Shown: one piece after another, positions 7,986 to 18,807 of the stretch
How positions within the stretch are numbered: position 1 is the first letter of the stretch
How the letters are laid out: every line of letters starts with the position of its first letter
DNA from: Hydrogenophaga sp.
GTDB taxonomy: Bacteria; Pseudomonadota; Gammaproteobacteria; Burkholderiales; Burkholderiaceae_C
Direction: 5' to 3'
Assembly: GCA_016741995.1 (NCBI GenBank)
Contig: JACVCO010000004.1
Location: 62,001-126,000, forward strand
DNA: 64,000 bases
Translations under genes and position numbers: made by a program
The notes under the pieces: generated by a model
What the model saw: only the letters and a program-made list of their open reading frames with translations
What the model was told of the DNA's origin: nothing
The model's database searches: none

Positions 7986-8306
7986 ATGCTGCGCAACATC
8001 GTTCTCTGCGGTCTGCTTGCGCTGGGTGCCGCGTCGGCCGTGCACGCCGCCGAGATCTGGCGCTGGACCGACCGCTACGGTTACACCCACTACACGCAGG
8101 CGGTGGACATTCCCGAGCCGTACCGCGCCAGCGCCGAGCGGGCCGACACGCCCTTGCCACCCGGCACCCGCGCCTGCCTGGTGGCCTGGCACCGTTACGC
8201 CGCCAGCCAGGCCTGCTTCGACGCCTACCGCGTGGTGGGTGGTGGCCTCAAGCCCGAGGCCTTCCAGCGCTGCAAGGAACTGCCCGAGCCCGAACCCTGC
8301 CGCTGA
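7986..8306 (+). CDS. DUF4124-type periplasmic protein
   Basis: 106 residues. The signal peptide spans residues 1-21 (ending VHA, then AEIW). The mature part begins with EIWRWTDRYGYTHYTQ, the Trp/Tyr-rich DUF4124 core seen in many small proteobacterial exported proteins. Three Cys in the C-terminal half (RACLVAW, QACFDAY, CKELPEPEPC) may make disulfides. No enzymatic role is known for the family. The start was taken at the ATG beginning the signal peptide; a longer frame running back into the ligase gene has no protein-like character. Confidence 0.75.
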   Translation: MLRNIVLCGLLALGAASAVHAAEIWRWTDRYGYTHYTQAVDIPEPYRASAERADTPLPPGTRACLVAWHRYAASQACFDAYRVVGGGLKPEAFQRCKELPEPEPCR

Positions 8307-8312
8307 GCGTGC

Positions 8313-9746
8313 TCAGCCCAGCCGCTGCTGGTGCCGCGCGATCTGTGCGCGCACCTGGGCCGGCGCGGTGCCGCCCAGCGTGTTGCGTGCCGAGAGCGAG
8401 CCGCGCAGGCTCAGCACCTCGTACACGTCCTTGCCGATGTCGGGGTGGAAGCCCTGCAACACGGTCAGGGGCAGCTCCGACAGGTCGCAGTTGTGCGAGG
8501 TGGCGGCCTTCACCGCATGGGCCACGGTCTCGTGCGCGTCGCGGAACGGCAGGCCCTTCTTCACCAGGTAGTCGGCCAGGTCGGTGGCGGTGGCGTAGCC
8601 CTTGTTGGCCGCGGCCTCCATGGCGGGGGCGTTCACGGTGAGGCCGCCTTCCTTGGCGCCCGTGGCCGGGTTCAACTGGCCACCCACCATCTCGGCAAAG
8701 ATGCGCAGCGTGTCCTTGAGCGTGTCGACGGTGTCGAACAGCGGCTCCTTGTCTTCCTGGTTGTCCTTGTTGTAGGCCAGGGGCTGGCCCTTCATGAGGG
8801 TGATGAGCCCCATGAGGTGGCCCACCACGCGCCCGGTCTTGCCGCGCGCGAGTTCGGGCACGTCGGGGTTCTTCTTCTGCGGCATGATCGACGAGCCGGT
8901 GGTGAAGCGGTCGGCGATCTTCACGAAGCCGAAGTTCTGGCTCATCCACAGGATGAGTTCTTCGCTGAAGCGGCTGATGTGCACCATGCACAGCGAAGCG
9001 GCCGCGGTGAACTCGATCGCGAAGTCGCGGTCGCTCACGCCGTCCAGGCTGTTCTGGCAAATGCCCTCCATGCCCAGCGTCTTCGCCACGCGCTCGCGGT
9101 CCAGCGGGTAGGTGGTGCCGGCCAGAGCGGCGCTGCCCAGCGGCAGGCGGTTGGTGCGGCGGCGCACATCGGCAAAGCGCTCGGCGTCGCGGCTGAACAT
9201 TTCCACGTAGGCCAGCAGGTGGTGCGCAAAGCTCACGGGCTGCGCCACCTGCAGGTGCGTGAAGCCGGGCAGGATCACCTCGACGTTCTTTTCCGCCACG
9301 TCCACCAGGGCCCGCTGCAGGTCGTTCAGCAGGTCGATGATGAGATCGGTCTCGCCGCGCAGCCACAGGCGCACGTCGGTGGCCACCTGGTCGTTGCGGC
9401 TGCGGCCCGTGTGCAGGCGCTTGCCGGCGTCGCCCACCAGTTGCGTGAGGCGCGCCTCGATGTTGAGGTGCACGTCTTCAAGATCAAGCTTCCATTCGAA
9501 CTCGCCGGTCTCGATCTCGGTCGTGATCTGCGCCATGCCGCGCTGGATGTCGGCCAGGTCGGCCGCGCCGATGACGCCTTGCGCGGCCAGCATTTCCGCG
9601 TGGGCCAGACTGCCCTGGATATCGGCCTGCCACAGGCGTTTGTCGAAGAAAACACTGGCGGTATAGCGCTTGACCAACTCGCTCATGGGCTCCGAGAATA
9701 GGGCGGACCAGGCTTCGGATTTCTTGTCGAGTTGGTTGGATGACAT
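8313..9746 (-). CDS. argH: Argininosuccinate lyase
   Basis: 477 residues, near the usual 460-480. It catalyses the last step of arginine synthesis, cleaving argininosuccinate to arginine and fumarate. The fumarase/lyase superfamily signature [11 protein letters not shown] sits at about 284-294 with the catalytic Ser, and HTGRSRNDQ (112-120) and THLQ (163-166, general-acid His) are intact. The enzyme is a cytosolic homotetramer. The stop lies 6 bases from the convergent DUF4124 stop. The upstream region separates it from the sensor kinase gene by 96 bases. Confidence 0.97.
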   Translation of the reverse strand: MSSNQLDKKSEAWSALFSEPMSELVKRYTASVFFDKRLWQADIQGSLAHAEMLAAQGVIGAADLADIQRGMAQITTEIETGEFEWKLDLEDVHLNIEARLTQLVGDAGKRLHTGRSRNDQVATDVRLWLRGETDLIIDLLNDLQRALVDVAEKNVEVILPGFTHLQVAQPVSFAHHLLAYVEMFSRDAERFADVRRRTNRLPLGSAALAGTTYPLDRERVAKTLGMEGICQNSLDGVSDRDFAIEFTAAASLCMVHISRFSEELILWMSQNFGFVKIADRFTTGSSIMPQKKNPDVPELARGKTGRVVGHLMGLITLMKGQPLAYNKDNQEDKEPLFDTVDTLKDTLRIFAEMVGGQLNPATGAKEGGLTVNAPAMEAAANKGYATATDLADYLVKKGLPFRDAHETVAHAVKAATSHNCDLSELPLTVLQGFHPDIGKDVYEVLSLRGSLSARNTLGGTAPAQVRAQIARHQQRLG

Positions 9747-9842
9747 GGTGTTGTCAGCGGCTGGACGGGGGAGGTGTCGGGCGCCTGGGTGACCAAGCGC
9801 GGGCCTGGGTGGCCGACCGAATGGAAAACGGCATCGCTTCCC

Positions 9843-10904
9843 ATGAAAGATTCGCGGATTTTATCGACCTTCCAGGAGTTGCCCCACGCGGCGGGTGCTC
9901 GCCCCCTGGCCGAGATGCCCGAGCACGTGCGGGCGCGCGTGCAGGTGTTCGACACCTGCCAGGTCGGCGTGGTGCTGCGCGCGGTGCTGTTCGTGCAGGC
10001 CGTGGTGGCGGTGGCGGCCATGTTCCAGGCCGAATCCCTCACGACCTGGGGCACGCGCATGGCGGTCATCACCGGCGCGGCCCTGCCAGCGGTGCTGGCC
10101 TGGCTGCTGGTGGTCTGTGCCCTCAAGCGCAAGCTCGGCCGGCTCGAAAGCCCCTGGCAATGGACGATCGGGGTGGCACTGGGCGCCCTGGCCGGCCTGT
10201 ACGGCTGCGGCCTCGTGGCGTGGCTGGGCATCGTCGACCACGACCTCTGGCTGGCCAGTGCGGCCTCCGGCGCGCTGGTGGCTGCGGTGCTGGTGGCCGG
10301 CCTGGTGTGGCGCGCGAAGGCGCGCATGCCCGCGGGCACCACGGCGCGCCTAGCCGAGCTGCAGGCCCGCATCCGCCCGCACTTCCTGTTCAACACGCTC
10401 AACAGCGCGATCGCGCTGGTGCGGGAAGAACCCGCCAAGGCCGAGGCGCTGCTGGAAGACCTGAGCGAGCTCTTCCGCCACGCGCTGGCCGACCCGAAGG
10501 AGGCCGTGCCGCTGTGGCAGGAGCTGGAACTGGCCGAGCACTACCTGGCCATCGAGCAGGTGCGTTTCGGTGATCGGCTGCAGATCGAATGGGCCATCGA
10601 CGAGACCGCGTCCAAGGCGCGGCTGCCCCCGCTGATCCTGCAGCCGCTGGTGGAGAATGCGGTCAAGCATGGCGTGGAGCCCAGCGCCAACGGGGCCACG
10701 GTGCGCATCAGCACCCAGCGCCGCGGCGGTGTGGTGGTGATCAAGGTGACCAACACCGTGCCCGCGGGCACGGGCAAAAGGGGCAACGGGCTGGCTCTGG
10801 ACAACGTGCGGCAGCGCCTGTCCTTGCTGCATGATGTGCAGGGGCGCTTCCAGAGCGCGCTGGTCAACGGCGTGTTCCAGGTGCGGTTGGAAATCCCGGT
10901 ATAA
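9843..10904 (+). CDS. LytS/AlgZ-type sensor histidine kinase
   Basis: About 353 residues. Four hydrophobic segments span roughly residues 35-155. A His_kinase domain with the phosphoacceptor in [15 protein letters not shown] follows, then a HATPase domain with the N box [12 protein letters not shown] and a G box around [13 protein letters not shown]. This is the FimS/AlgZ family lacking a PAS domain. It would phosphorylate the LytTR regulator encoded 39 bases downstream. I chose ATG 9843 (MKDSRIL). An in-frame upstream start at 9774 would add 23 residues without hydrophobic character, so the exact start is uncertain. Confidence 0.87.
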   Translation: MKDSRILSTFQELPHAAGARPLAEMPEHVRARVQVFDTCQVGVVLRAVLFVQAVVAVAAMFQAESLTTWGTRMAVITGAALPAVLAWLLVVCALKRKLGRLESPWQWTIGVALGALAGLYGCGLVAWLGIVDHDLWLASAASGALVAAVLVAGLVWRAKARMPAGTTARLAELQARIRPHFLFNTLNSAIALVREEPAKAEALLEDLSELFRHALADPKEAVPLWQELELAEHYLAIEQVRFGDRLQIEWAIDETASKARLPPLILQPLVENAVKHGVEPSANGATVRISTQRRGGVVVIKVTNTVPAGTGKRGNGLALDNVRQRLSLLHDVQGRFQSALVNGVFQVRLEIPV

Positions 10905-10943
10905 GCACGACATCACAAGGCTTGGCCGATCACGGAGCAAGAC

Positions 10944-11687
10944 ATGGCACTGAAGGTTCTGATCGTTGACGATGAAGCCCTGGCGCGGTCGCGCATGCGC
11001 ACGCTGCTGGTCGAATGCACCGAACCCCGCACCGACGTGGTGGGTGAGGCCGGCAACGCCGTGCAGGCCATGGACATGATCCAGCGCACGCACTGCGAGC
11101 TGGTGTTGCTGGATGTGCACATGCCCGGGGTGGACGGCATCACGCTGGCCAACACGCTGCGCCAGATGGCCGCACCGCCCTCGATCGTGTTCGTGACGGC
11201 CTACCCCGAGCACGCGGTGAGCGCGTTCGAGGTGGAGGCGGTGGACTACCTGACCAAGCCGGTGCGCCGTGAGCGGCTGCAACAGGCGCTGCAGAAGGTG
11301 TTGAAGGTTCGCGCCGGCAAGGAGGGCGGGGCGCCCGATGCCGGCCCGCCCGAGGCGCTGATCATCCAGGAGCGCGGGCGCAGCGAGCGCGTGGCGCTGT
11401 CCGACATCATCTACCTCAAGGCCGAGCTCAAGTACATCACCGTGCGCACGGCCGAGAAGGAACACATCTACGACGGCGCGTTGAGCGACCTCGAGTCGCG
11501 CTACTCGCACCTGTTCGTGCGCGTGCACCGCAACGCGCTGGTCTCGCGCCGCGCCGTGCGCGCGGTCGAGAAGCACAGCGACCCGGTCGAGGGCGAAGGC
11601 TGGACGGTGCGGCTCGATGGCGTCGATGAACGCCTGGCCGTGTCGCGCCGCCAGCTGGCCGCCGTGCGCGAAGCCCTGATGGGCTGA
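10944..11687 (+). CDS. LytTR response regulator (AlgR family)
   Basis: 247 residues. The receiver domain (1-120) has acidic residues in VDDEAL, the phosphoacceptor Asp in VLLDVHMPG and the conserved Lys in YLTKPV. The LytTR DNA-binding domain (about 140-245) contains SDIIYLKAELKYITVRTA and LFVRVHRNALVSR. The family binds direct repeats as a dimer and, as AlgR, governs twitching motility, type IV pili or exopolysaccharide in gammaproteobacteria. The target set here is unknown. It is probably cotranscribed with the kinase gene and converges on recJ with 9 bases between. Confidence 0.92.
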   Translation: MALKVLIVDDEALARSRMRTLLVECTEPRTDVVGEAGNAVQAMDMIQRTHCELVLLDVHMPGVDGITLANTLRQMAAPPSIVFVTAYPEHAVSAFEVEAVDYLTKPVRRERLQQALQKVLKVRAGKEGGAPDAGPPEALIIQERGRSERVALSDIIYLKAELKYITVRTAEKEHIYDGALSDLESRYSHLFVRVHRNALVSRRAVRAVEKHSDPVEGEGWTVRLDGVDERLAVSRRQLAAVREALMG

Positions 11688-11696
11688 AAAGCCCCG

Positions 11697-13433
11697 TCAG
11701 ACCTCGGCGGCTTCCACCAGGAAGCGCACCCGCCGCTGCCCGTGCCATTCGTCCGCATCGAGCCGGAACGCGATCTTCACGCGCTCGGGCAGTGGTTCGG
11801 TGTGGCCGAACCAGATGCCGTCGACCGCGTCGCCCTGGTGCTGCAGCTTGAGCGCGAGGTGCTTCTCGCCCACGATGCGCTGGCTCACCACGCGCACCTC
11901 TTCGCTGAACAGCGGCGGCGCGAAGCCCTGTCCCCACACCTGCCCGTGCAGTGTGTCCACCAGGTCGGCCCGGCGGTACTGGCGGTCCAGCGGGCCGTCG
12001 GTTTCCACGCGGCGCTGCAGCGTGGCGGCGTCCAGCCATTCGTGCGCCACCTGCTGCAGGGCTTGCTCGAAGGTGTCGAGCTGTTCCTCGTCGATGGTGC
12101 AGCCCGCGGCCATGGCGTGGCCGCCGAAGCGCAGCAGCACACCCGGGTGGCGCTTGGCCACCAGGTCGAGCGCGTCGCGCAGGTGAAAGCCCGCGATCGA
12201 GCGGCCCGAGCCCTTGAGCTCGTGCTCCTTGCCGGCCGCCGAACTGGCCGCGAACACGAAGGTGGGGCGGTGCAGCTTGTCCTTCAGGCGCGAGGCCACG
12301 ATGCCGACCACACCCTCGTGGAAGTCGGGGTCGAACACCACCAGCGCGGGGGGCGCCTGTTCGTCCTCGTCGAACATTCCGTCCACCATCTGCAGCGCCT
12401 GCTCGCGCATCTCGCCCTCGATGGCCTTGCGCTCGCGGTTGATGCCGTCGAGCGTGCGCGCCAGTTCGTCGGCGCGCGTGGCGTCGTCGGTGAGCAGGCA
12501 TTCGATGCCGAGCGACATGTCGGCCAGGCGGCCGGCCGCGTTCAGGCGCGGGCCGAGGGCGAAGCCGAAATCGAAGGTGGTGGCGGTTTCCACGCGCCGG
12601 CCCGCGGCGGTGAAGAGCGCCGCCAGGCCCGGGGGCAGGGCGCCCGCGCGCACGCGCTTGAGGCCCTGCGCCACCAGGCGGCGGTTGTTGGTGTCGAGCT
12701 TCACCACGTCGGCCACGGTGCCCAGGGCCACCAGGGGCAGCAGGGTGTCGACCTTCGGTTGCGTGGCCTGGTCGAACACGCCGCGCGCGCGCAGCTCGGC
12801 GCGCAGCGCGAGCAGCACATAGAACATCACGCCCACGCCCGCGATGCTCTTGCTCTCGAAGCCGCAGCCAGGCTGGTTGGGGTTGACGATGATGCAGTCG
12901 GCGGGCAGCACCACGCGGCCGTCCTGCTGCGCGGGCAGATGGTGGTCGGTCACGAGCACCTGCAGGCCGAGCTCGCGCGCGGCGCGCACGCCGTCGAGGC
13001 TGGCGATGCCGTTGTCCACCGTGACCAGCACCTCGGCGCCCAAGGCCTTCACGCGCTGTGCGATGGAGGGCGTGAGGCCGTAGCCGTCGACCACGCGGTC
13101 GGGCACCAGGTGGTGGATGTCGTCGAACCCGAGTGGCGCGCCGAGCAGGCGCAGGCCACGCACGCCGACCGCGCACGCGGTGGCGCCGTCGCAGTCGTAG
13201 TCGGCCACGATGCAGATGCGTTGCTTCGCGGCCATGGCGTCGGCCAGCGCGCGCGCGGCTTCGTCAGCACCTTTCATGGACGAGGGCGGCAGCAGTTGGG
13301 CCAGCGCATCGTCGAGCTGCTCGCGCTGGGTGATGCCGCGCGCGGCATACAGCCGCGCCAGCAAGGGGTGCAGGCCGCTTTGTTCAAGCGCCCAGGCGGC
13401 GCGCGGGGGCACCTCGCGGGGAATGATCTTCAT
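11697..13433 (-). CDS. recJ: Single-stranded-DNA-specific exonuclease RecJ
   Basis: 578 residues, the expected size. This 5'-3' ssDNA exonuclease acts in RecF-pathway recombination and mismatch repair. The DHH phosphoesterase motifs are present: IVADYDCDGATA (motif I), VTVDNGIAS (II), VLVTDHHLP (III, the DHH triad), and the DHHA1 glycine motif GGHAMAAGCTI. A C-terminal OB-like domain follows. The start (MKIIPREVP) overlaps the stop of the upstream gene in an ATGA arrangement, indicating translational coupling. Confidence 0.96.
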   Translation of the reverse strand: MKIIPREVPPRAAWALEQSGLHPLLARLYAARGITQREQLDDALAQLLPPSSMKGADEAARALADAMAAKQRICIVADYDCDGATACAVGVRGLRLLGAPLGFDDIHHLVPDRVVDGYGLTPSIAQRVKALGAEVLVTVDNGIASLDGVRAARELGLQVLVTDHHLPAQQDGRVVLPADCIIVNPNQPGCGFESKSIAGVGVMFYVLLALRAELRARGVFDQATQPKVDTLLPLVALGTVADVVKLDTNNRRLVAQGLKRVRAGALPPGLAALFTAAGRRVETATTFDFGFALGPRLNAAGRLADMSLGIECLLTDDATRADELARTLDGINRERKAIEGEMREQALQMVDGMFDEDEQAPPALVVFDPDFHEGVVGIVASRLKDKLHRPTFVFAASSAAGKEHELKGSGRSIAGFHLRDALDLVAKRHPGVLLRFGGHAMAAGCTIDEEQLDTFEQALQQVAHEWLDAATLQRRVETDGPLDRQYRRADLVDTLHGQVWGQGFAPPLFSEEVRVVSQRIVGEKHLALKLQHQGDAVDGIWFGHTEPLPERVKIAFRLDADEWHGQRRVRFLVEAAEV

Positions 13434-14389
13434 AGGGTCTTGAGCAGGGTGTGCACGCCGGGTGCGCGTGCCAGGCCGATGGCCTGACCGAGCGTGGCGG
13501 CCAGGCGTTGCCAGGCACTGCGCGGCGCGGGTGCGAGGGTGACGGCGGCGCGTTCGCCGCACAGGGTGAGTGCGAACGGTTCGTGGCGTTGGGCGCGTTC
13601 CAGCAGGCGCGCGATGAGCGTTGCGTCCAACGCCTGCCAGGCCGCGCGCCAGGCCGCGGCGTCGCCGCGCAACGCGCTCGCGCGCAGGCAGTCGTCGCAG
13701 GGCGGCGGCGGGCCGGGTGGGGTGTTCGCGTCCACCGCGCCCGCGCCGCTGAACCACACGCCGTTGACGGGCAGTTGCCGCGCCGCTTCGCGCGCGTCGT
13801 TCACGGAGTGGGTATAGAAAAGCATCTGTGCTTCGCTCATGAGGCGCTGCAGCCAGCGCGCTTCGCCGCCTTGCGGCAACCACGCGGCCACCGAGCGGCC
13901 GGCCACGCGGTCCAGGCTGGCGCAGCGCAGCGCGGCCAGCCGCGCACCGCTGGCGCGCCAGCGCGTGGGGTGATCGAAGTGCAGCGTCACGCCGTCTTCG
14001 GCGCACAGGGGCGCCAGGGCATCGAACAGGCGGCGCGAGCCGGCCTCGTCGAAGCCGAACAGCTCGGCCGGTTGCAGGCTCACCTGGTCCATGCCCACCT
14101 GCAGGTGCACGGGGTGCACCCAGGCCTGGGGCGTGTGCGGGTCTGTGCCGTGCAGTGCGGCATCCGGGCACGCATCGCCCGCGAGCGCCACGCCGCGCGC
14201 GCGCGCCACCGCGCGTTCGTGCGGTGCGGTGTACGTGGTGTCTTCGCCGGTGTCGCGGGCCAGTTCGCGCAGTTGCGGCAACAGCGCCTGCAGGTTCGGC
14301 AGGGCGGGCGGTTCGACAGCGGTGCCGAGGGCGGCGAAGGGAACCACCCAGTGGTGCGCCGGATCGGGGGCCATGGGGGTGGCGGGCAT
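13430..14389 (-). CDS. Conserved hypothetical protein coupled to recJ
   Basis: 319 residues, cytosolic, with no signal or membrane segment. Recognisable features are an N-terminal WVVPFAAL segment, a paired DPHTPQAWVHPVHLQVGMDQ stretch, and a C-terminal half with CDDC and FSGAG motifs. Proteins of this kind sit upstream of recJ in many Burkholderiales and are sometimes labelled phosphoglycerate-mutase-like or RpfE-like. I cannot confirm a catalytic site, so no function is assigned. The ATG at 14389 opens the protein-like frame; its stop overlaps the recJ start by 4 bases. Confidence 0.72.
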   Translation of the reverse strand: MPATPMAPDPAHHWVVPFAALGTAVEPPALPNLQALLPQLRELARDTGEDTTYTAPHERAVARARGVALAGDACPDAALHGTDPHTPQAWVHPVHLQVGMDQVSLQPAELFGFDEAGSRRLFDALAPLCAEDGVTLHFDHPTRWRASGARLAALRCASLDRVAGRSVAAWLPQGGEARWLQRLMSEAQMLFYTHSVNDAREAARQLPVNGVWFSGAGAVDANTPPGPPPPCDDCLRASALRGDAAAWRAAWQALDATLIARLLERAQRHEPFALTLCGERAAVTLAPAPRSAWQRLAATLGQAIGLARAPGVHTLLKTL

Positions 14390-14433
14390 GGGCCGATTGT
14401 CGGGGATGCCACAATGCCCGCCGACCACCGACC

Positions 14434-15682
14434 ATGCAAACCCCTTACGAACTCCTGCTGGGCTGGCGCTACACGCGCGCCGGCCGCGCCACACGGCGCA
14501 ACGGCTTCATCTCCTTCATCTCGGGCGTGTCCATGCTGGGCATTGCGCTGGGCGTGGCCGCGCTCATCATCGTGCTGTCGGTCATGAACGGCTTCCAGAA
14601 GGAAGTGCGCGACCGCATGCTGGGCGTGCTCTCCCACATCGAGGTGTTCGAGGCCGGTGGTCAGGCGATTCCCGATCTGCCGCGCACGCTGTCCCTCATC
14701 GAACAGCGCCCCGAGGTGCTGGGCGCCGCGCCCTTCGTGGGCGCGCAGGCCTTGATCGCACGCGGGGAGGACATGAAAGGCGTGCTGGTGCGCGGCATCG
14801 ACCCGGCGCTGGAGCCGCGCGTCACCGACCTCGCGGCCGATCTGGCCGACACCGTGCTGCCGCGCCTGAAGGCCGGCGAGTTCGGCATCGTGCTGGGCGG
14901 CGAACTCGCGCGCAGCCTGGGCGTGATCGCGGGCGACACGGTCACGCTGATCGCACCGAGCGGGCAGGTCACGCCCGCGGGTGTGGTACCGCGCGTGCGC
15001 AGCATGACGGTGGTGGGCACCTTCGATTCCGGCCACTACGAATACGACTCGGCGCTGGCCATGCTGCACCACGAGGACGCGGCGCGCATCTTCCGCGTGG
15101 AAGGCCCCACCGGCGTGCGCGTGAAGATCCGCGACCTGCACGCCGCGCGCGAGGTGGCCGTGCGCATGGCGGCCGAACTGCCACCGGGCCTGGTGGTGCG
15201 CGACTGGACGCGCCAGAACCGCACCTGGTTCGCGGCCGTGCAGCTCGAGAAACGCATGATGTTCATCATCCTCACGCTCATCGTGGCGGTGGCCGCGTTC
15301 AACCTCGTGTCCACGCTCGTGATGACCGTGACCGACAAGCGCGCCGACATCGCGATCCTGCGCACGCTGGGCGCCAGCCCGGGCAGCGTCATGGGCATCT
15401 TTGTGGTGCAGGGCGCCGCGGTGGGCGTGATCGGCACCGGCCTGGGCCTGCTGCTCGGCCTGGGCATCGCGTTCAACATCGACACCCTGGTGCCCGCGCT
15501 GGAGCGCCTGCTCGGCGCGAGCTTCCTGCCGCAGGACATCTACCTCATCAGCCGCATGCCCAGCGATCCGCAGCAGGGCGACATCATGCCGGTGGCCATC
15601 ATCTCGCTCGTGCTGTCCTTCGCGGCCACGCTCTACCCGAGCTGGCGCGCCAGCCGCGTGAACCCTGCGGAAGCGCTGCGCT

Positions 15683-15690
<8 letters not shown>
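14434..15690 (+). CDS. lolC: Lipoprotein-releasing ABC transporter permease
   Basis: 418 residues with the FtsX/MacB permease topology: one membrane helix near residue 25-50 ([19 protein letters not shown]), a periplasmic domain of about 220 residues, then three helices (around 275-300, 320-345 and 380-400). LolC/LolE extracts outer-membrane lipoproteins from the inner membrane for transfer to LolA. The gene overlaps lolD by 8 bases, and only one permease gene is present, as in betaproteobacterial LolCD (LolF-type) systems. The transporter partners with LolB, encoded at 45.8 kb. Confidence 0.93.
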
Positions 15691-16357
<667 letters not shown>

Positions 16358-16588
16358 ACCGGGCTACCATCGCCGCCATGTTCCCCTCGCCCGCTCGCGT
16401 GCATCCCCTGTCCCGATACCGCCCCATTGCGTGGGCGCGTGCGGTGCAGCCCGACGCACACCCCTGAGCCCGGCGATCCCCCTCCCTCCTTTTCGCGCCA
16501 CCACCGATCGCCGGGCCCACCGCCCGGCGCAGCCCTGGCCGTTGCACCCGCCACCGTGGCGGGCCGCCGGCCGCCGATGGAGCCGAAC

Positions 16589-16990
16589 ATGGAACCCTTC
16601 TCGCTCAACGAACGCACCCTTACCGAACTGGATTACGTCCGCCTCGACCGCCTGCGCCGCCAGGGCGCGGCCGTGCCGGTGGACGCGCTGCTGGACATGG
16701 CCAGCGTCGTGCCCTCGCGCGAGGTGCCGCCCGACGTGGTGACGATGTACTCGCAGGTGCTGGTGCAGGAAGACGGCAGCGCCGAACGCCGCCGCCTCAC
16801 GCTGTGCTACCCCGACGACGCCGAGCCCGCGGCCGGTTTCATCTCGGTGCTCTCGCCCGTGGGCCTGGCCTTGCTCGGCCTGCCCGTGGGCAGCATGGCG
16901 CGTTGGCACGCACCCGACGGCACACCGCACCGCGTCGAGGTGGTGGCCCTGCTGTTCCAGCCCGAGGCCAGCGGCGACTACACCACCTGA
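16589..16990 (+). CDS. rnk: GreA/GreB-family nucleoside diphosphate kinase regulator (Rnk-like)
   Basis: 133 residues. A short N-terminal helical part is followed by the GreA/GreB C-terminal fold (about 50-130) containing SVLSPVGLALLGLPVGS and a final VEVVALLFQPE strand. It lacks the long coiled coil of GreA that enters the RNA polymerase channel, which matches Rnk. Rnk-type proteins bind RNA polymerase and affect NTP pools and alginate production in pseudomonads. ATG 16589 has GGAG 7 bases upstream; an ATG 12 bases earlier is in frame. The 231 bases before it contain no convincing gene. Confidence 0.8.
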   Translation: MEPFSLNERTLTELDYVRLDRLRRQGAAVPVDALLDMASVVPSREVPPDVVTMYSQVLVQEDGSAERRRLTLCYPDDAEPAAGFISVLSPVGLALLGLPVGSMARWHAPDGTPHRVEVVALLFQPEASGDYTT

Positions 16991-17008
16991 GCGCGTTCGG
17001 GCGCGCGG

Positions 17009-17431
17009 TCAGGGCTTGCTGCGCGCAAAGCGCAGCGGCTGGGCCTGCCCCTCCACCGCAATCAGCAGTGCGCCGCCTTCGATGCGCACGGTCTGCGCCT
17101 TCTGCAGCGCGGCCATGTAGCGGGTTTCCTGGTCGCCCGCCGGGCCCATGCAGGCCATGCGCGTCATGCCCATCTGCCCGAAGGCGATGCGCTCCTGCAC
17201 CAGGGTGTAGGTGCCGAAGAAGCGGTTGCAGGAACTGAAGCCGGCCACGCGGCCGGCTTCGGGGAACGCCAGCGTGGCCTGCACACCATCGATCGCGCGG
17301 CTGCCGCCCAGGTCTTCCAGGCGCCATTCGGTGCCCACCAGCGCGGGCGCCGCGCCGGGGCCCGGGGGCATGGCGCAGGCCACCAGGCCGGCGAGCAAGG
17401 GCAGGGCAAGGGCGAAACGGATGGGGTTCAT
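17009..17431 (-). CDS. META-domain lipoprotein (HslJ-like)
   Basis: 140 residues. The signal peptide ends in a lipobox (GLVAC), so the protein should be a lipoprotein. The META domain runs from EWRLEDLGG through FSSCNRFFGTY and MTRMACMGP to the end, with the typical Cys pair. HslJ/META proteins are induced by heat or novobiocin and by envelope stress, but their biochemical role is not settled. The start at 17431 follows GGAGGAAGCC. It is divergent from the tatD gene. Confidence 0.83.
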   Translation of the reverse strand: MNPIRFALALPLLAGLVACAMPPGPGAAPALVGTEWRLEDLGGSRAIDGVQATLAFPEAGRVAGFSSCNRFFGTYTLVQERIAFGQMGMTRMACMGPAGDQETRYMAALQKAQTVRIEGGALLIAVEGQAQPLRFARSKP

Positions 17432-17482
17432 GGCTTCCTCCTCTGGCGGTGACAATGCAAGACGTCCCGCCTTATACCGCCG

Positions 17483-18313
17483 ATGTGGATCGACACGCAC
17501 TGCCACCTTGACGCGCCGGAGTTCGACCCGGCCGATGCCGCCGCGCAGCGCGATGCCGCGCGTGCGCTGGGCGTGGCGCGCTGCGTGGTGCCCGCGGTGG
17601 AACGCGCCAACTGGGCCGTGGCGCGCACGCTGGCCCACCGCCTGGGCGACGCGTATGCGCTGGGCATTCACCCGCTGTACGTGCCCCGCGCGCACGATGA
17701 CGACCTCGATGCGCTCGACGCCGCGCTCACCGAACACCGCGACGACCCGCGGCTGGTGGCCGTGGGCGAGATCGGGCTCGACTTCTTCGTGCCCGCGCTC
17801 ACCGAGCCCGCCATGCGCGAGCGGCAGACGCACTTCTACCGCGCGCAGCTGCGCCTGGCGCGCAAGCACGGCCTGCCGGTGATCCTGCACGTGCGCCGCA
17901 GCGCCGACGCCTTGCTCAAGGGCTTGCGCGAGCTGCCCACCGGCGGCGGCATCGCGCACGCCTTCAACGGCAGCGTGCAGCAGGCGCAGGCCTTCGTCGA
18001 TCTTGGCTTCGCGCTCGGCTTCGGCGGCGCACTCACCTTCGAACCCGCGCGCCAGTTGCGCCGCCTCGCGAGCGATCTGCCGCTGGAGGCCCTGGTGCTC
18101 GAAACCGACGCGCCCGACATCCCGCCGCAGTGGCTGTACGTGCCCGCGGCCGAACGCGCCGCGGGCCGGGCGCAGGGCATCAACCACCCGCGCGAATTGC
18201 CGCGCATCGGCGCCGTGCTGGCCGACTTGCGAGGGCTGCCCGCCGAGGCGGTGGCACGCGCCACCACGGCCAACGCGCAGCGCGTGCTGCCGCGCCTGGC
18301 CGCGCTGGCATGA
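17483..18313 (+). CDS. TatD-family metal-dependent hydrolase
   Basis: 276 residues with the amidohydrolase-type barrel of TatD DNases. Metal ligands are seen in WIDTHCHLD, VGEIGLDFF, ILHVRRS, HAFNGS and ETDAPDIPP. Family members have 3'-5' exonuclease or DNase activity and act in DNA repair or quality control. The specific paralog (TatD, YcfH or YjjV type) cannot be told apart from sequence reading alone. The stop overlaps the start of the glycosylase gene by 4 bases (ATGA), an arrangement that joins two DNA-metabolism proteins. Confidence 0.9.
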   Translation: MWIDTHCHLDAPEFDPADAAAQRDAARALGVARCVVPAVERANWAVARTLAHRLGDAYALGIHPLYVPRAHDDDLDALDAALTEHRDDPRLVAVGEIGLDFFVPALTEPAMRERQTHFYRAQLRLARKHGLPVILHVRRSADALLKGLRELPTGGGIAHAFNGSVQQAQAFVDLGFALGFGGALTFEPARQLRRLASDLPLEALVLETDAPDIPPQWLYVPAAERAAGRAQGINHPRELPRIGAVLADLRGLPAEAVARATTANAQRVLPRLAALA

Positions 18314-18804
18314 CGCGCCTCATCGGCCTGCCCCCCATCGCGGACGAAGGCACCCGCCTGCTGGTGCTGGGCAGCTTCCCTGGCTTGGCTTCGCTGCGCG
18401 CGCAGCAGTACTACGGCCACCCGCAGAACGCCTTCTGGAAAATCCTGGGCACCCTGTGGGCCTTGCCGCTGGTGCAGGCGGGCTACGACGAGCGCGTGGC
18501 CGCGGTGCGCGCGCACGGCCTGGGCATCTGGGACGTGTACGCCAGTTGCGAACGCGAGGGCAGCCTGGACGCCGACATCCGCAACGCCGTGCTCAACGAT
18601 TTCGCCGCGCTGCGCGCGCATTGCCCGCGGCTGCAGGCCATTGCACACAACGGCGGCGAAAGCTTTCGCCACGCGCGCCACACCCGCGCGCTGGGCCTGC
18701 CGGTGCTGCGCCTGCCCTCCACCAGCCCGGCCAACGCCAGTTGGTCGTTCGATCGCAAGCTGGCGGCCTGGCGCGAGGCGCTGGCCGCGCACGGCGTGGC
18801 CTGA
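18310..18804 (+). CDS. DNA-deoxyinosine glycosylase, uracil-DNA glycosylase family
   Basis: 164 residues. LVLGSFPGLASLRAQQYYGHPQNAFWKIL is the UDG-fold motif with the family-6 (hypoxanthine-DNA glycosylase) look, split here as LVLGSFPG and YYGHPQNAFWKIL. The helper segments GLGIWDV and LPSTSPANA occupy the later UDG motif positions. The likely role is removal of deaminated purine (hypoxanthine) in base-excision repair. It starts at the ATGA overlap with the tatD gene and its last base is 3 bases before the convergent mscS stop. Confidence 0.85.
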   Translation: MTRLIGLPPIADEGTRLLVLGSFPGLASLRAQQYYGHPQNAFWKILGTLWALPLVQAGYDERVAAVRAHGLGIWDVYASCEREGSLDADIRNAVLNDFAALRAHCPRLQAIAHNGGESFRHARHTRALGLPVLRLPSTSPANASWSFDRKLAAWREALAAHGVA

Positions 18805-18807
18805 GGG

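Noticed and set aside
16384..16467. Short frame before rnk (possible leader peptide)
   Set aside because: No ribosome site or amino-acid bias of an attenuator peptide and no terminator pair.
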